Assembly: GCA_030141605.1 (NCBI GenBank)
Contig: JAQGDQ010000030.1
Coordinates: 62,001 to 126,000 of the forward strand
Direction: 5' to 3'
Source: Tubiluchus corallicola
Lineage: Eukaryota > Priapulida > Priapulimorpha > Priapulimorphida > Tubiluchidae
DNA: 64,000 bases
The position numbers and the translations under genes were made by a program. Shown in pieces: positions 1 to 12,400 of this stretch; the stretch's first letter is position 1; every line of letters begins with the position of its first letter. The notes beneath the pieces are model-generated. The model made no database searches. It was not told the DNA's origin and saw only the letters and a program-made list of their open reading frames with translations.

Positions 1-405
1 GTCAAAATAACATAAAATTTTTTTTTTGTTAAGAAAGTTTGTCTTCTGACCTGATTCGACACGTAAATTATGTACAAAAGTAATTGCTCACAATTATATG
101 CTTAATAAATAGAAAATGTGGTATGTTCATAAGTATGTCTTTAAAATATAGTTAGTAGATGGCAACACGATTACTTTCCTTCAGTAGAATAGTTACTAAT
201 GTCATACATGTATGAATTATTGAAGTGCAACTGCTGGCACTGCTTGAATCAAGCATGAAAACATTGGTGTGCTCCAGTATTTTTTCATAGTATTTTATTT
301 GTGTTTTTGAATTTTTCAAATAAACCTCAATTTTTTCATTTTGGTTATTTTTAATACATGAAATACAGCACTAACTAAAACTTGATAGTGAAAAATATGC
401 TTCAG
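1..405 (+). other. Intron of IFT172 (window edge)
   Basis: No exon of IFT172 could be found here. The residues expected just before VRIANVKT are absent in all three forward frames, so this is the 3' part of an intron ending in ttcag at 401-405. Confidence 0.75.
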
Positions 406-3400
406 GTTCGTATAGCGAACGTAAAGACCAACAAATCTACAACGCTGTATGGAACAGATTCATATGTGGTTGCTTTGGCTACAAAGTAAGTCAGAAATTG
501 CTTTTTTGAATGAACTAATAATTCACTTTCTGCTGATGGTGTGTGCTTGGCAACCAAAGTTAAGTAACACAGTGTATGCATGGATGACTGCTTGGAAATT
601 TGTTTCTTGTAATCAATAGATTAACTTTAACTGTATCAGTAGATACAGTAAGCGCTGCTTAATAGACACCTGGTTAATAGACTCAGTCGCTTAATAGACT
701 CAAAAATGCCTGAAATGGGCCACTTATGTTCAAATATACATAAAAACTATCAGTAATTGACTCAACATTTTTCCTTCACTTACTTAGAATAAGATATTTG
801 TATGTGCCAAAAGAGCCTTTCCTACTTTTATGTCATCCTTACTTCCCTTTTGTGCACTATGTATGCAGAAAGAATCATATTAAGTACCATTTTTTATAAG
901 CAGATACATTTATCATGCACTAATAGGCTAGGTTAATGGTTTTGCTTTGAATCTGTTACCTGCTCGCCCACTGTTACCCAAAAAATTTCTGGAAGCTAAA
1001 CATTTAATCACTTGCCTAGTGGTTTCCTTTTGATGCCCTCATTGCAAATCATGCTTTCAGGCTTAATGAGTTAACAGTCAAAGATGCAAGTACAGTAATC
1101 AGCCGCTATTCCTTGTGATTTACAAGAGTAAACATCATACAGCAAATAAATTGCAATGTAAGTGAGCAGACGATTAAAAAATCTGTGACTTAGAAAAGTG
1201 TACTTTTTAATTTATTGTTAATTCACTTATATAAATTAATATTTTAAAATATTTTTTCTAATTTTTAACTGTACAAAAGAATTTAGGCATTACTTAGTTT
1301 CTAAAATTCATTAAAAACCTTTGCAGTGCATAGTAAGCTGATGACTCGTACTTTTATACCTTTAATACTACACCCATCAGTTAATAGGTTCAGTCAGTTA
1401 ATTGGGTCAAAACACGTCGGTCCCAAAGTGAGTTTATTAAGCGGCACCTACTGTATCAATTTTTTTACTCGCAGTGTATCTAACAAAGGAATTCTATCCG
1501 GTCATGCCGATGGAACAATTGTGCGCTATTTTTTTGATGATGAAGGAAGCGGTGAAGCCCAGGTATTCTGACAGAGCGACCTTATGACATTGTATTTTCA
1601 CTGTTCTACTTCAGCAGTTGACTAAGATCTGAAGTATCAAGCAAAGTGCAAGCTTTTATAATTTACTTTATTACTAAAACATTTGCTGTGGCAGAAAGAT
1701 ATTCTATTTTACTTCTTGTGTTTTACTTGTATTATAGTGCCAGTTTTTGTCACAAGCCTTTTTTAGTATCTAGTAACAATGAGTAATATTAGTATTTAAG
1801 ACTGCTGCAAACATTGGCAATTTTTTCAGTTTAAAATTTAACGCTTACTTATAGCAAAGTTTTTATAACTCCTCCATTATATTAAATCTCATTTGACTTT
1901 GATGATGTTGCCTAAAAATGCTTGGCACACTACGGTTATGGTAAATCGATAGTGATATGTGTCGTGTGCCGTGATATGTTTTTGATGTGTATATGTTTGC
2001 ATCTAGTTTATTTGCTGCATATGAATTTATAGCATTAAATGTTAATTAATGCAGGGGAAGATAGCAACGCACCCATCACCGCCATATGCGCTTGCTTGGG
2101 CATTGAACTCAGTTATTGCTGCTGGATGTGATAAACGTGTCATTGCTTACAATAAGGAAGGGCGGAACAGTCAACAGTTTGACTATAGTCGTGAGACCGA
2201 CGAGCACGAGTTTACTATTGCAGCAGTCAGCCCCAGTGGTCAGTCGGTGGTTATTGGGAGTTACGATAGGTGAGTGCCCAATTTTAATGCATAAAACACA
2301 CTGCTATTCTAAAAACACAAAAACTTTCTTCGCATTGTCACATGAAAAGGAGATTATGTGGTGAGTTTCGACTCAGTTCATTCAATGCATTAGTAAATAA
2401 ACATTGAGTTGCTTAGTTTGACTAGAAACAAAAACTTGACAATCATTTCTACGGCAATAATCCATATTTAACAAAAAGCAATAAAACTCCCAAAAAATGC
2501 AAAAAATTCTGATCTAGAGCTCCAAAATGAGTTCGCAATCCCTTCAACGTAACAGGTTTTTATTTTGTACATTATAGCTAAAAACTTTTTACAGTAAGCA
2601 CAAAATTAATAATGTTAAAATTAAACGCATGTTGTATGGTTTTGACTTACTTTATAGATCGTATATTTTAAGTGTTTTAATGTAGAAGAGCAGCTGGGGT
2701 ATTTTAAAGTTGACAAAGGAAAAAAATTGTGCAAATGGATTTGTGCCAAAACTAAAACTATCCGTAAATTTGTTGTGTGTCTTCATTTAAAATAGCCTGT
2801 CAAATGTGCTGATGAATTTGAACAGAGGATCTTTTTTCGTGTATTTAGTCGCTCTTCTTTATTAATGGTAAACTTGAGTTCATAGAAAGAACTTCAATTA
2901 TTTTTCTGTAAATTTCAACCAGATTTCGTGTATTCAACTGGAGCCCCAGGAAAGGCAGTTGGGACGAATCAAAACCAAAGGAAATTAAAAATCTTTACAC
3001 AATAACTGCTCTGTCTTGGAAGAGAGACGGATCACGTGTTGTAGCAGTGAGTCACTGTATTTGTTTGCTTTTGATGACCATTTTTATTTCTTTGATTGTT
3101 TCATTCTGAATGTTTGATTTAATAAAATTGGGTTATTCATCCTTGCTAACACAGTAAGGAAATTGATGGTCTTGTGTGGAGAATGATAGCTCATTAAACA
3201 TACAAATTGGCTCTACTCTAAGTGACAATGGCAAATAATAATAAGGAAATTGAGAAAGGTGTGGTTTACCTAGGATAATAAAATTTGTACGTGTATACTT
3301 TCTGCAAAAAAACATCAATTGTGGGAGCTGAAATTTTTCAAAGGCATTAAAATTTTGTTTGTATTTTTGGAGAATGCTGTTTTATAATTTTTGGTTGTAA

Positions 3401-6400
3401 TACAGGCCATTCCAGAACAGGTATTTTTTATTCTTTTCTAGGGGTCATTGTGCGGCGCTGTGGAGCTTTTTGACTGTTCTCTGCGAAGATCCATTTATAA
3501 GAATAAGTTTGAGATTACTTATGTTGGATTGAGTCAGGTGGGTAAATCTTTACTGTTTGCATCACTGTTGCCTATTAGTACATAACAATAAAAAATAAGT
3601 TTTCTCAACATGACAGAAGCATTTGTTTTTATGTTAAATACTTAAAAAACTTTATTAGCCCTGCACATTTATGATTATTGTAACAATTATTTATATTTTT
3701 GTTGAAATTTTTTACAGTGATAGTAAAATCTGTTTATTTTTAGGTGATAGTAAAAAACTTGTCCTCTGGAACCAGAGTGATATTGAAGTCACATTACGGT
3801 TATGAAATTGATACAGTAAAGATATTGGGCAAAGACCGTTATCTTGTGGGGCATACGTCTGATACTTTACTGTTGGGAGATTTGCAGCAAAATAAACTTA
3901 GTGAGGTAATCCAAGATTTTTGCCCAATATAAATATGGCTTTATGTACAATGCAAAATGTGTGCTTTTGATAATTGTGTATTTCAGTGAAACAGTGGAGC
4001 TAATGTAGCATTTTTGAGTGTAATTTACATTTCTTGGAAACTTGCTTGCACATGTGTCCTGTTAGGTGACAGTGAAGCATAGTATTTTATGTTTGCTACT
4101 GAAGTGTTACAGAGACAATTTGGAAATTTTTAGACAGCTAAAAGCCGTTAAGCCAGTTAAAAATCTGATTTATGGCAGGTTTCATTGAATCATATCTCGT
4201 AGTCGACTTGTGTTTATTTCTAAGTTTATCAAAAAATGGTCTCATATCTAGTACTTTTTTAATGCAAACATAGAAATTATGTAACATGGCTGGACAAGTA
4301 TTTAGAGACCTTGTAAAGTAATTATTCAGGATAGCAAAATAGAGTCGTAGCAATATACAGTCTTTGCTTAGTAGCAATAATAGTAAAATACAACCACTGT
4401 TTAGCTGCTGTTTGAGAAGTATGTGTTACAACTTGTTCACTTATTTCTAAAAAAAAGTATAGCTACAACCATTAAATCAGCAGGTGTAATGAATTTTTAA
4501 TGGCAACGCCTAAATGGAACTATGGGAACATATGTGTGGTAACAAAGTTACGATTAAATTATTATGCATAGCAGCCGTTATCAGGTCGTCCGCTAAAAAA
4601 TATAACTCCTGTTTGTTGAAGTCATACTTGACTTTTACTTATTTTAGGTGCCTTGGCACAGTACGGGAGGAAACGAAAAGTTTTATTTTGAAAATGAAAA
4701 CGTAAGTAAAACGAACTGTTATCGAAAAATACATTCTTTTTTATGACGAGACATGCTCTTTGTCGTAAAGTTCTTGTTGTTTTAAATGTATTGGCAACAG
4801 TTTTCATTTGTTTATCCATTTTCGATATATATGTATATATGTACGTAGTTTTGAAATATAGGATGTTACTTTAGAGTTTAGAAAAATTTTATAAATTTGA
4901 CACATAATTAATGTCATATAATTGTACCATACACCACTTTCATTGTAAGGTAGAATTTAAAACTTTAGATAAGGGTCATGAATTTGTAAAACCATTTATT
5001 TTTTTCTGATACCTAACTTGTGATTTGTTTGCTCACATGTTCTATGTTTTTTCTTTCAGGTGTGTATGATATTTAATGCTGGTGAGCTTTCCCTAGTTGA
5101 GTACGGGAGCAATGAAATTCTCGGTTCAGTTCGCACTGAGTTTATGAATCCTCATCTGATCAGGTGGGACATATCTTTGTATACTAGTAATTTACTACCA
5201 AGACAAGCAATCAGTTACGTCTTTGCTAGTTTCACATTCGTGTTTAAGTTTATTAGTTTCACATAATTTACTTACATGTTAGGAAACACTGCATGTGAAA
5301 TTTCAAGTTTTTCAAGAGATAATAACCTTTATAAGATATAATCTGTTATGTAAATGGAAATGCTTTAGAAGCAAGACGTATTTGCATGATACTTACTTTC
5401 CTTGTGGGCTGCCTTATACGTTGTGTTATAAGTTGCCTTGCAACTTGAGCATTCTTGTGGGTTGCTTCATTCGCTGCCACTAAACATCCTCACTGGTTTG
5501 TGCATTTGCTGTTGCCTTCAATAATATATGTATTACTTTTTCTCTGTGCCCTTCTATTGTCCATTTTCAGTGATTGTATCAATAACCACTGGCTTCGTGG
5601 GGTTCTTGATTGGAAAATAGTGGTGTATTCTTGCTGTCGTAATCATTGCCATTTGTGTGTTTTGATTTACTCATTTCAGTGTCCGTATCAATGAACGGCA
5701 ACTACGAGGGCACTCTGAGCGCAAAATGATGGCGTATTTAATGGACTTGAAGACCATCAACATTCAAGATCTAGTTTTTGGTACGACTGTTGCACAAGTG
5801 AACCACGAATCAAAGATTGGCTGGCTGGAGCTGAATGAAACGGGCCGCCATCTATTGTTTAGAGATAAGAAACTTCGAGTAAGCGAAACTAGAAAGATAA
5901 AATAACGTTTGTCATACATTTAGTATTTTATGTGGGCATTTTAATCTCATTTGTGGTGAAAACTTGCAGTCGTGTCTAACTTTAATCCATTCTCCAGAGA
6001 CTTTCTTAACCTTTCTAGCATTTCATATATATTTGAACACCAATAATCATATAATAAGATTTCTTGCAAATCATACAAGATTCTCTGCCCAGTCAATAAG
6101 CAGTTTTAATTTAAAATCTATTTGTATTAAGTACAACTTTCAGCATGCCCTGAATCAACAAGTCTATATAATTTGTTAGCATATGTAGCTGTAACACAAA
6201 TCTTTTCTGAATTTCGTATGCATAGAATGTATAAATTGCCACGATTACTGTGTGTTTTTTGAATATTGATTTTTATCTGTATTAACCTATACTTGTCGCA
6301 CTTTTATATATATATACTTTTTTATGCATTTAATTTATTGTATGTCTGTTGTTTTTTTCATATCTCTGCATGTCTTATACTAACTTTACACTGTATTGTG

Positions 6401-9400
6401 TTTTTTATTGTATACTCTTGGTAAAAATGTACTACATATACGAAATAAATGGTATATACATATAGTACATTTTTACAAAGACAATCCAATAAAAAACATA
6501 GTGCAGTATACAGTTAGCGTAAGACATGTAGAGATATAATATATATGAAATATATGTATACACGCGCGTATGCACGCACACACACACACACTCACACATA
6601 TTTATATAAAATAATTGTTTGAAGTGTTAACATTAACTTCACTGGAGTACTCAGCTAGATGCTGCTGGTACTGATGATGATGATAGCGTTCCCTAAAGTG
6701 TACATGCCGAAAGTACAATGATGAGTTACAATGCCACAATTGTTTTATTTATCTTAACTTATGTAAGATATTGCAATTTATCATCTTATGTTAATTTATA
6801 TGTATATTTTCCAGTTGAATTTGTATGACATTGAAGCTCAGAGTAAGACTAGTGTACTGAATTACTGCGCATACGTTCAATGGGTGCCAGGAAGTGATGT
6901 TGTTGTTGCGCAGAATCGAGGAAATCTCTGCGTCTGGTATAATATTGATGCGCCAGAACGTGTCACAATGTTTCCAATTAAGGTATTGACATAGATTTCT
7001 GCTAACATTTTGACTAACGAACTAATGACTAAAGTTTGTATGGTTTGAAGCTTCGAATGTTTTTTACTGTTCGAAAAATAAAATACTATTCAATCGTTAG
7101 ATGTACACTGTATTGATCACATGCTGATTCTAAGCCGACACTTTCGTCCCGATAAAATCAATTCGCCGTCGTTTCTGCTATATGCGGCAGGAAAAATTTC
7201 ATTCTGTTGTCAATTCACTACCCTGGGTAATTTACTGGAGACATGGTGTACTGCAACATACTTAATGGTCCTTATCACAGCATCAGAGAACTTAGAGCTT
7301 AGCATGCGAACACTTTGAAAAAGTTCATGCAAACATGTGGAATGTTCATTATGCAAAAGCAAATCAAAAGTCATCAAGCTCTATGTTAAATTTTTTATAT
7401 GTTCAGCTCATTTTCAAATTCATAGTTTAGTAATTAACTCTTCAGTTCAGAACAGAACAGATAACAGAACTGTGTGGAAGCATCAGCTGGTCGTTGTGGC
7501 TGAACAGTTAACATAGTTCAGTTCAGTTTTTGCAACGAGTGTGGAAAAAAAACATCACAGATCGAATATTTGATTAACTGAATAATTTTGCCGTCAAACA
7601 TTCGAATAATATTCGAAATTCTACCCCTAGTGTGCATGTTTGCACTAGTAGAAGAAAAGGGAGAGGAAACCTAATGATTTGTGGAACAGCTAAAAATACA
7701 AGAAAGATTTGTGAACTGTTTTTAGCTTTTTGTAGCCATGAAATGCAAAAAATTGCCTGTACTTCAATGAGGTAGGGCTTTTTTATAGGACTACCTTTAT
7801 GTATGTTTTAAGTAGTAAACCACTTAATTTGATAGGACAGTTTTTCATACAGGAAGAACTTTTTATTTACTGTGTTATTTGTTTAGTCTGGTATGCTTTT
7901 GTTCAAAGTTCTTGTGAAAAATGCATTTCATAAAGGCAAATCATTGCAGTAAATGAGATCTGATGATGAAGAATAATGAAAAATGTTTCAAGTTTTGCCA
8001 TTGTTTTCACTGTAGGGTGACATTGTTGACTTAGAAAGGAACAATGGTAAAACTGAAGTATTTGTCAATGAGGGAGTTACCACTATTTCATACACACTCG
8101 ATGAAGGGCTAATTGAATTTGGCACTGCTATTGATGATGGTGACTTTGGCAGGTGACAATTTTGAGCCAATTTTGAGTGAAAAGTTTAAAGAGTAATTGA
8201 ATTGCAATTGTTTAAAGTAAGTAGACTGTATGCCAGAGGTGGTATCATTAATACAAATAACAAGGTTCGGCACATTAGGGTATTAATGAAGTAATGTTTT
8301 GTTTTGTCAACCATGTGCAGCTGCATTGTTGCATTTGCTGTGACTTTTGTAGTGTCCAGCTATTTATCTATTGGCCAGTTTTAGCAATGTCAAGCGCAAG
8401 TACATCTTCACTAACGTTGTTTTTTTTACTGGTATTGTCACACCATCTCCAGATTTTTTTGTCGACTATCACTCTTAGATTGTTTTTTGCTGCCATTGCT
8501 ATTACTAGCTGGTGTCTGCCTATGCAATACAAAACCAAGATCAACATTAGAGTTTTGGTACATAGTGATCATCTAGGGAAGACTTCAAGTTCAAAATCTA
8601 GTAGAAAAACTCCCACTTTCTACATTTGTCATAGTGGTGTAACAACTATTTCTCATTATTATTATATAACAAAGTTTTGGCTGTTACAGGGCATCAGCTT
8701 TTTTGGAAACACTGGAAATGTCTCCAGAAACTGAAGCCATGTGGAAAACTCTTGCTAAGTTATCCTTAGAAGCCAGGCAGCTACACATAGCCGAACGGTC
8801 AGTTTTCATAGTATATAGCCTTAGTATCTATGTGAATGGCATACCTAGCTTGCCTTGCTGAATTTTGCATTCATACTTTAGCTTTAGTGTGAGAATAATT
8901 AATTTTTCTGCCATAAATGTTAAGTTTTAATTTCATGTTGGAATTTCGGTTTTGGTTTTTATTCTTTTGATTACCTAAAAAAGTTGTTTTGTTTTATAGC
9001 TGTTATGCTGCATTAGGTGACGTATCAAAGGCTCGTTACTTACGTGAGACCAATAAAATAGCTGAGTGGGCATCTGTACAGTTTGGAGGGGATGGAAGTG
9101 ACTATTATAAAGTGCGGGCTAAACTCGCTGTATTGGAGAAACATTTTAAACTAGCTGAAGCTATTTATTTGGAACAGGTATCAGTTTCAATTAAGAATTT
9201 ATAGTACAAGTTTGGCTGTTCAGTCTAACCTTGCAATATTTCTGGTCTACATCTAGAGCTTTTTGTTTAATACCTCTCATGCACCACTGCATCACACATT
9301 ATATTGCCGAGACCAGCAAAAAAATTTTCCCAGAGTCACATCCATCCTTACTATGTGGCAGTACTGTATTATGACTATAGAGTAGTTATAAAATGTAGAA

Positions 9401-12400
9401 TTTGAAATCTGAAAGTTTATGGTCTAAAATTATGATAATATTTTAAATGATTTGAATGAACATTTTTACTTTTTCCGAGTCTAAAGTGAATGTGCCCCTG
9501 CTCCTCATTAAAAGGGTTTAATAATTTTTTATATAAAATTATTACAGAATAGCATAGATGAAGCTATTGAAATGTATCAAGAACTTCACATGTGGGACGA
9601 TGCCATTGACGTAGCAGAAGCCAAGGGTCATCCAGAATTGGAAAATCTGCGACGGACTTACAATCAGTGGCTGTTAGATTCTAATCAAGAAGAAAAAGCG
9701 GGAGAGGTATGAGTTTTTGTTTTAAATGTATTTGAAGAGTTACTTCTCTCTTACTAAAATAACTGAAACCTATTAAAAAGGCACTGGCTTATAATGTTTC
9801 TTCAATCTTGTCAAAAGATATCACCACTTTATGTATAATTACCGGCAATGTTAACAGCACAGGTGTTGCAATATGCTAATATTATTCGTATGTTATTGTG
9901 TATGTTTAAAGCTTTTAAATGATATTAGATGATTTTCTAGTTCTTGACACACCAGGCTCACCCATGGAGAAAATAGTAAATAAGTAAGTGAGCAATTTAT
10001 TGTCATTATAGCATAATACATACAATGAAATTTATGTGGTTTTACGTACTGCAGTAGCTTATAGAAACAACAAGGAGATTAACACAAACAATTCCATCAC
10101 TTGTACAGTGACATAAAGAATTAATATTGGAGATTTACTGAAATTTACTGTTGATGGTTCGAATTGCAACAGGATGGAAAGAATTTAAAGTTCATGTGGT
10201 GTTAGCTTTAATTGAGCGGAATCTACGACCAGAGGGGGAGCATTTCAAAATATTTAGTACCTGGATGGAATTCATCTTTCATGATAAGTTGCACTCTCTT
10301 TGCGACTCTAATTTCATACAAATATGCCATGAATTGTCGTTCAACTCCTGTAATTTTAGAGGCGGATTTAACAACTTGATCAAGAGCATTGCGATCTTCC
10401 TGAGTGGTAGCGCCATACCAAACAGTGAGGGATGTTGTTAAGACGCTTTCGAATACTCCCCGATAAAAACTCTCCATCACAGCAGGGGCAATGTTAAATG
10501 ATTTGAGTTGTCTTAAAAAATACAAACGCTGGCGGGCCTTTTTTACATAACAGAGCACATTAGCTTCCCATTTAAGATCATCTGAAATTTCTATTCCCAG
10601 AAATTTGAAATCTTTAACAATTTCTATAGCTGTATTATTTATAAGCACATGTGCTTTTCCATCAGTCTCTTTTGTAAAATCTACAGTAATTTCTTTTGTT
10701 TTTGAAACATTCAGTTCTAAATTATTCTGTTCGCACCTTTGTGTTAAATTTTGAACTTCCTGAAAATAATTAGTCTCGTTGTTACTGCAAATAAGGCCAG
10801 CCAGTGTGGTATCATAAGCGAATTTTACCATCATAGTATTTGGGGAAGATACTTCACAGTCATATGTAAACAACGTGTATAGAATTGGAGACAGGACGCA
10901 CCCTTGAAGAGCTCCTGTATTAATAACCTTAGAAGTTAAAAAAATCGTAGTGTTTCCATTAATTATCTTGACGATCTGTGATTGCCCTGTCAAGAACTCA
11001 AGTACGAAATTACCCAGCCAGTCAGGTATGTTGAGTTCCGTCATTTTATAATACAATTTTAGTGGCAGAATAGTATTGAAAGCTGAACTGAAATCAACGA
11101 AAATGATTCTGGCATAACAATTACGTTTATCAAGGTGTGTTAGTACATCAAGAGCTACATCATGAACAACAAGAGCTACAGCATCATCTGTGGAACGATT
11201 AGCACGATATGCAAATTGAAAGGGGTCCAAAAATGGTGAAACAACAGATTTCAGGAAATGTAAGATCAAACGTTCTAGTGTTCTGCTTAACACTGATGTT
11301 AAAGCCAGAGGTCCATAGTCATTAAGTGTAGTAACTAGGTTTCTCTTTGGCAGGGGAATAATGATAGATTGCTTAAACTATTTAGGGAATTTACAAATGC
11401 TTAAAGACAATTTATAAATACGATTAAAAATATAGGCAAGTTGATCTGAGTAGTATCGCACATGCCGCAGTGTTAAATGATCTGGTCCTGCTGATTTTTT
11501 AACTATCAGTTTGGCAAACTGTCGCCGTACATCGTTTTCTAGTATAACAAGAGAAGGAGTGTTATTGCAAGTTGACCTATTCAAATAATCTAATAATGGT
11601 CCCATTTCTTTAGCAAAACGACTATAAAAATTATTCAGTTTTTCCGGTACGGTTGCATCGTCTAAGTTAATATTTTTTTATTTCGATTTGTAGTTCGTAA
11701 TTTCATTTAGTCCTTGCCAAAGTTCTCGAATGTCATTAGACAAAAATTCTTGCTCCAATTTGTTTTTAAAATCACGTTTGGCAGACTTGATTGATTTCCG
11801 GAGATCATACTTCGCGATTTTGTATTGCTCCTGGTCACCAGATTTATAGGTTATTTGTCTCGCCCGGATTTTAGACGAAATAGAGCCGTTGAGCCACAAA
11901 TTTTTATTTGGATAAAGTACCACCGTCCTAGCTGGGATGCAGATCTCTTCACAAAATTTCATATACTCAACAACAGCATCATTGCATTCGTCGATATACT
12001 CTGAGGAATTTATGAAAATGTTCCAGACTGTACAGTCATAACAGCATTGAAGACGTTCAGTGGCTTCACTGGACCACACTTTAACTGTTCTTCTGACAGG
12101 TTTCTCACGCTAAACTGATGTTTATATTTTGGAACCAGGTGGATCATGTTGTGGTCTGCATCGCCAGGGGTGCACGTTGTAAGGCCTTATAAGCATCCTT
12201 TACTGGTGTATAACAGTGATCTAAAATTTTGTCCTTCCTTGTATGACATTTAATGTGTTGATAATAATTCGGGAGTCTCGTTTTTAAATTTGTGTGATTA
12301 AAATCACCTGTGATAATAGAAATCGATCCTGGATGCGCATTCTCATGCCTTGTTACAAGAGTCGATAATTGGTGGATGGCGGAACCAGCATTAAGTTCCG

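Larger units (their letters stand above)
406..8152 (+). other. IFT172: IFT172 exons 1-11: WD40 beta-propeller region
   Basis: The first eleven visible exons encode the WD40 half of IFT172, which in known structures forms two beta-propellers at the N-terminus. Recognisable blocks include [20 protein letters not shown] in exon 2, [18 protein letters not shown] in exon 3, [16 protein letters not shown] in exon 6, EFMNPHLI in exon 8 and [20 protein letters not shown] in exon 10. Exon 11 ends near the boundary with the alpha-solenoid. The first blade or two are outside the window. Exon 1 starts directly at [11 protein letters not shown] after a cag acceptor. Domain limits are taken from the family, not computed here. 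Confidence 0.9.

Noticed and set aside
8294-8734. 146-codon plus-strand open frame overlapping IFT172 exon 8690-8797
   Set aside because: It lies mostly in intron and uses a different frame from the exon; its translation matches nothing known.
10151-10441. Plus-strand open frame over the LINE 3' region
   Set aside because: It is the antisense shadow of the reverse transcriptase frame on the minus strand.
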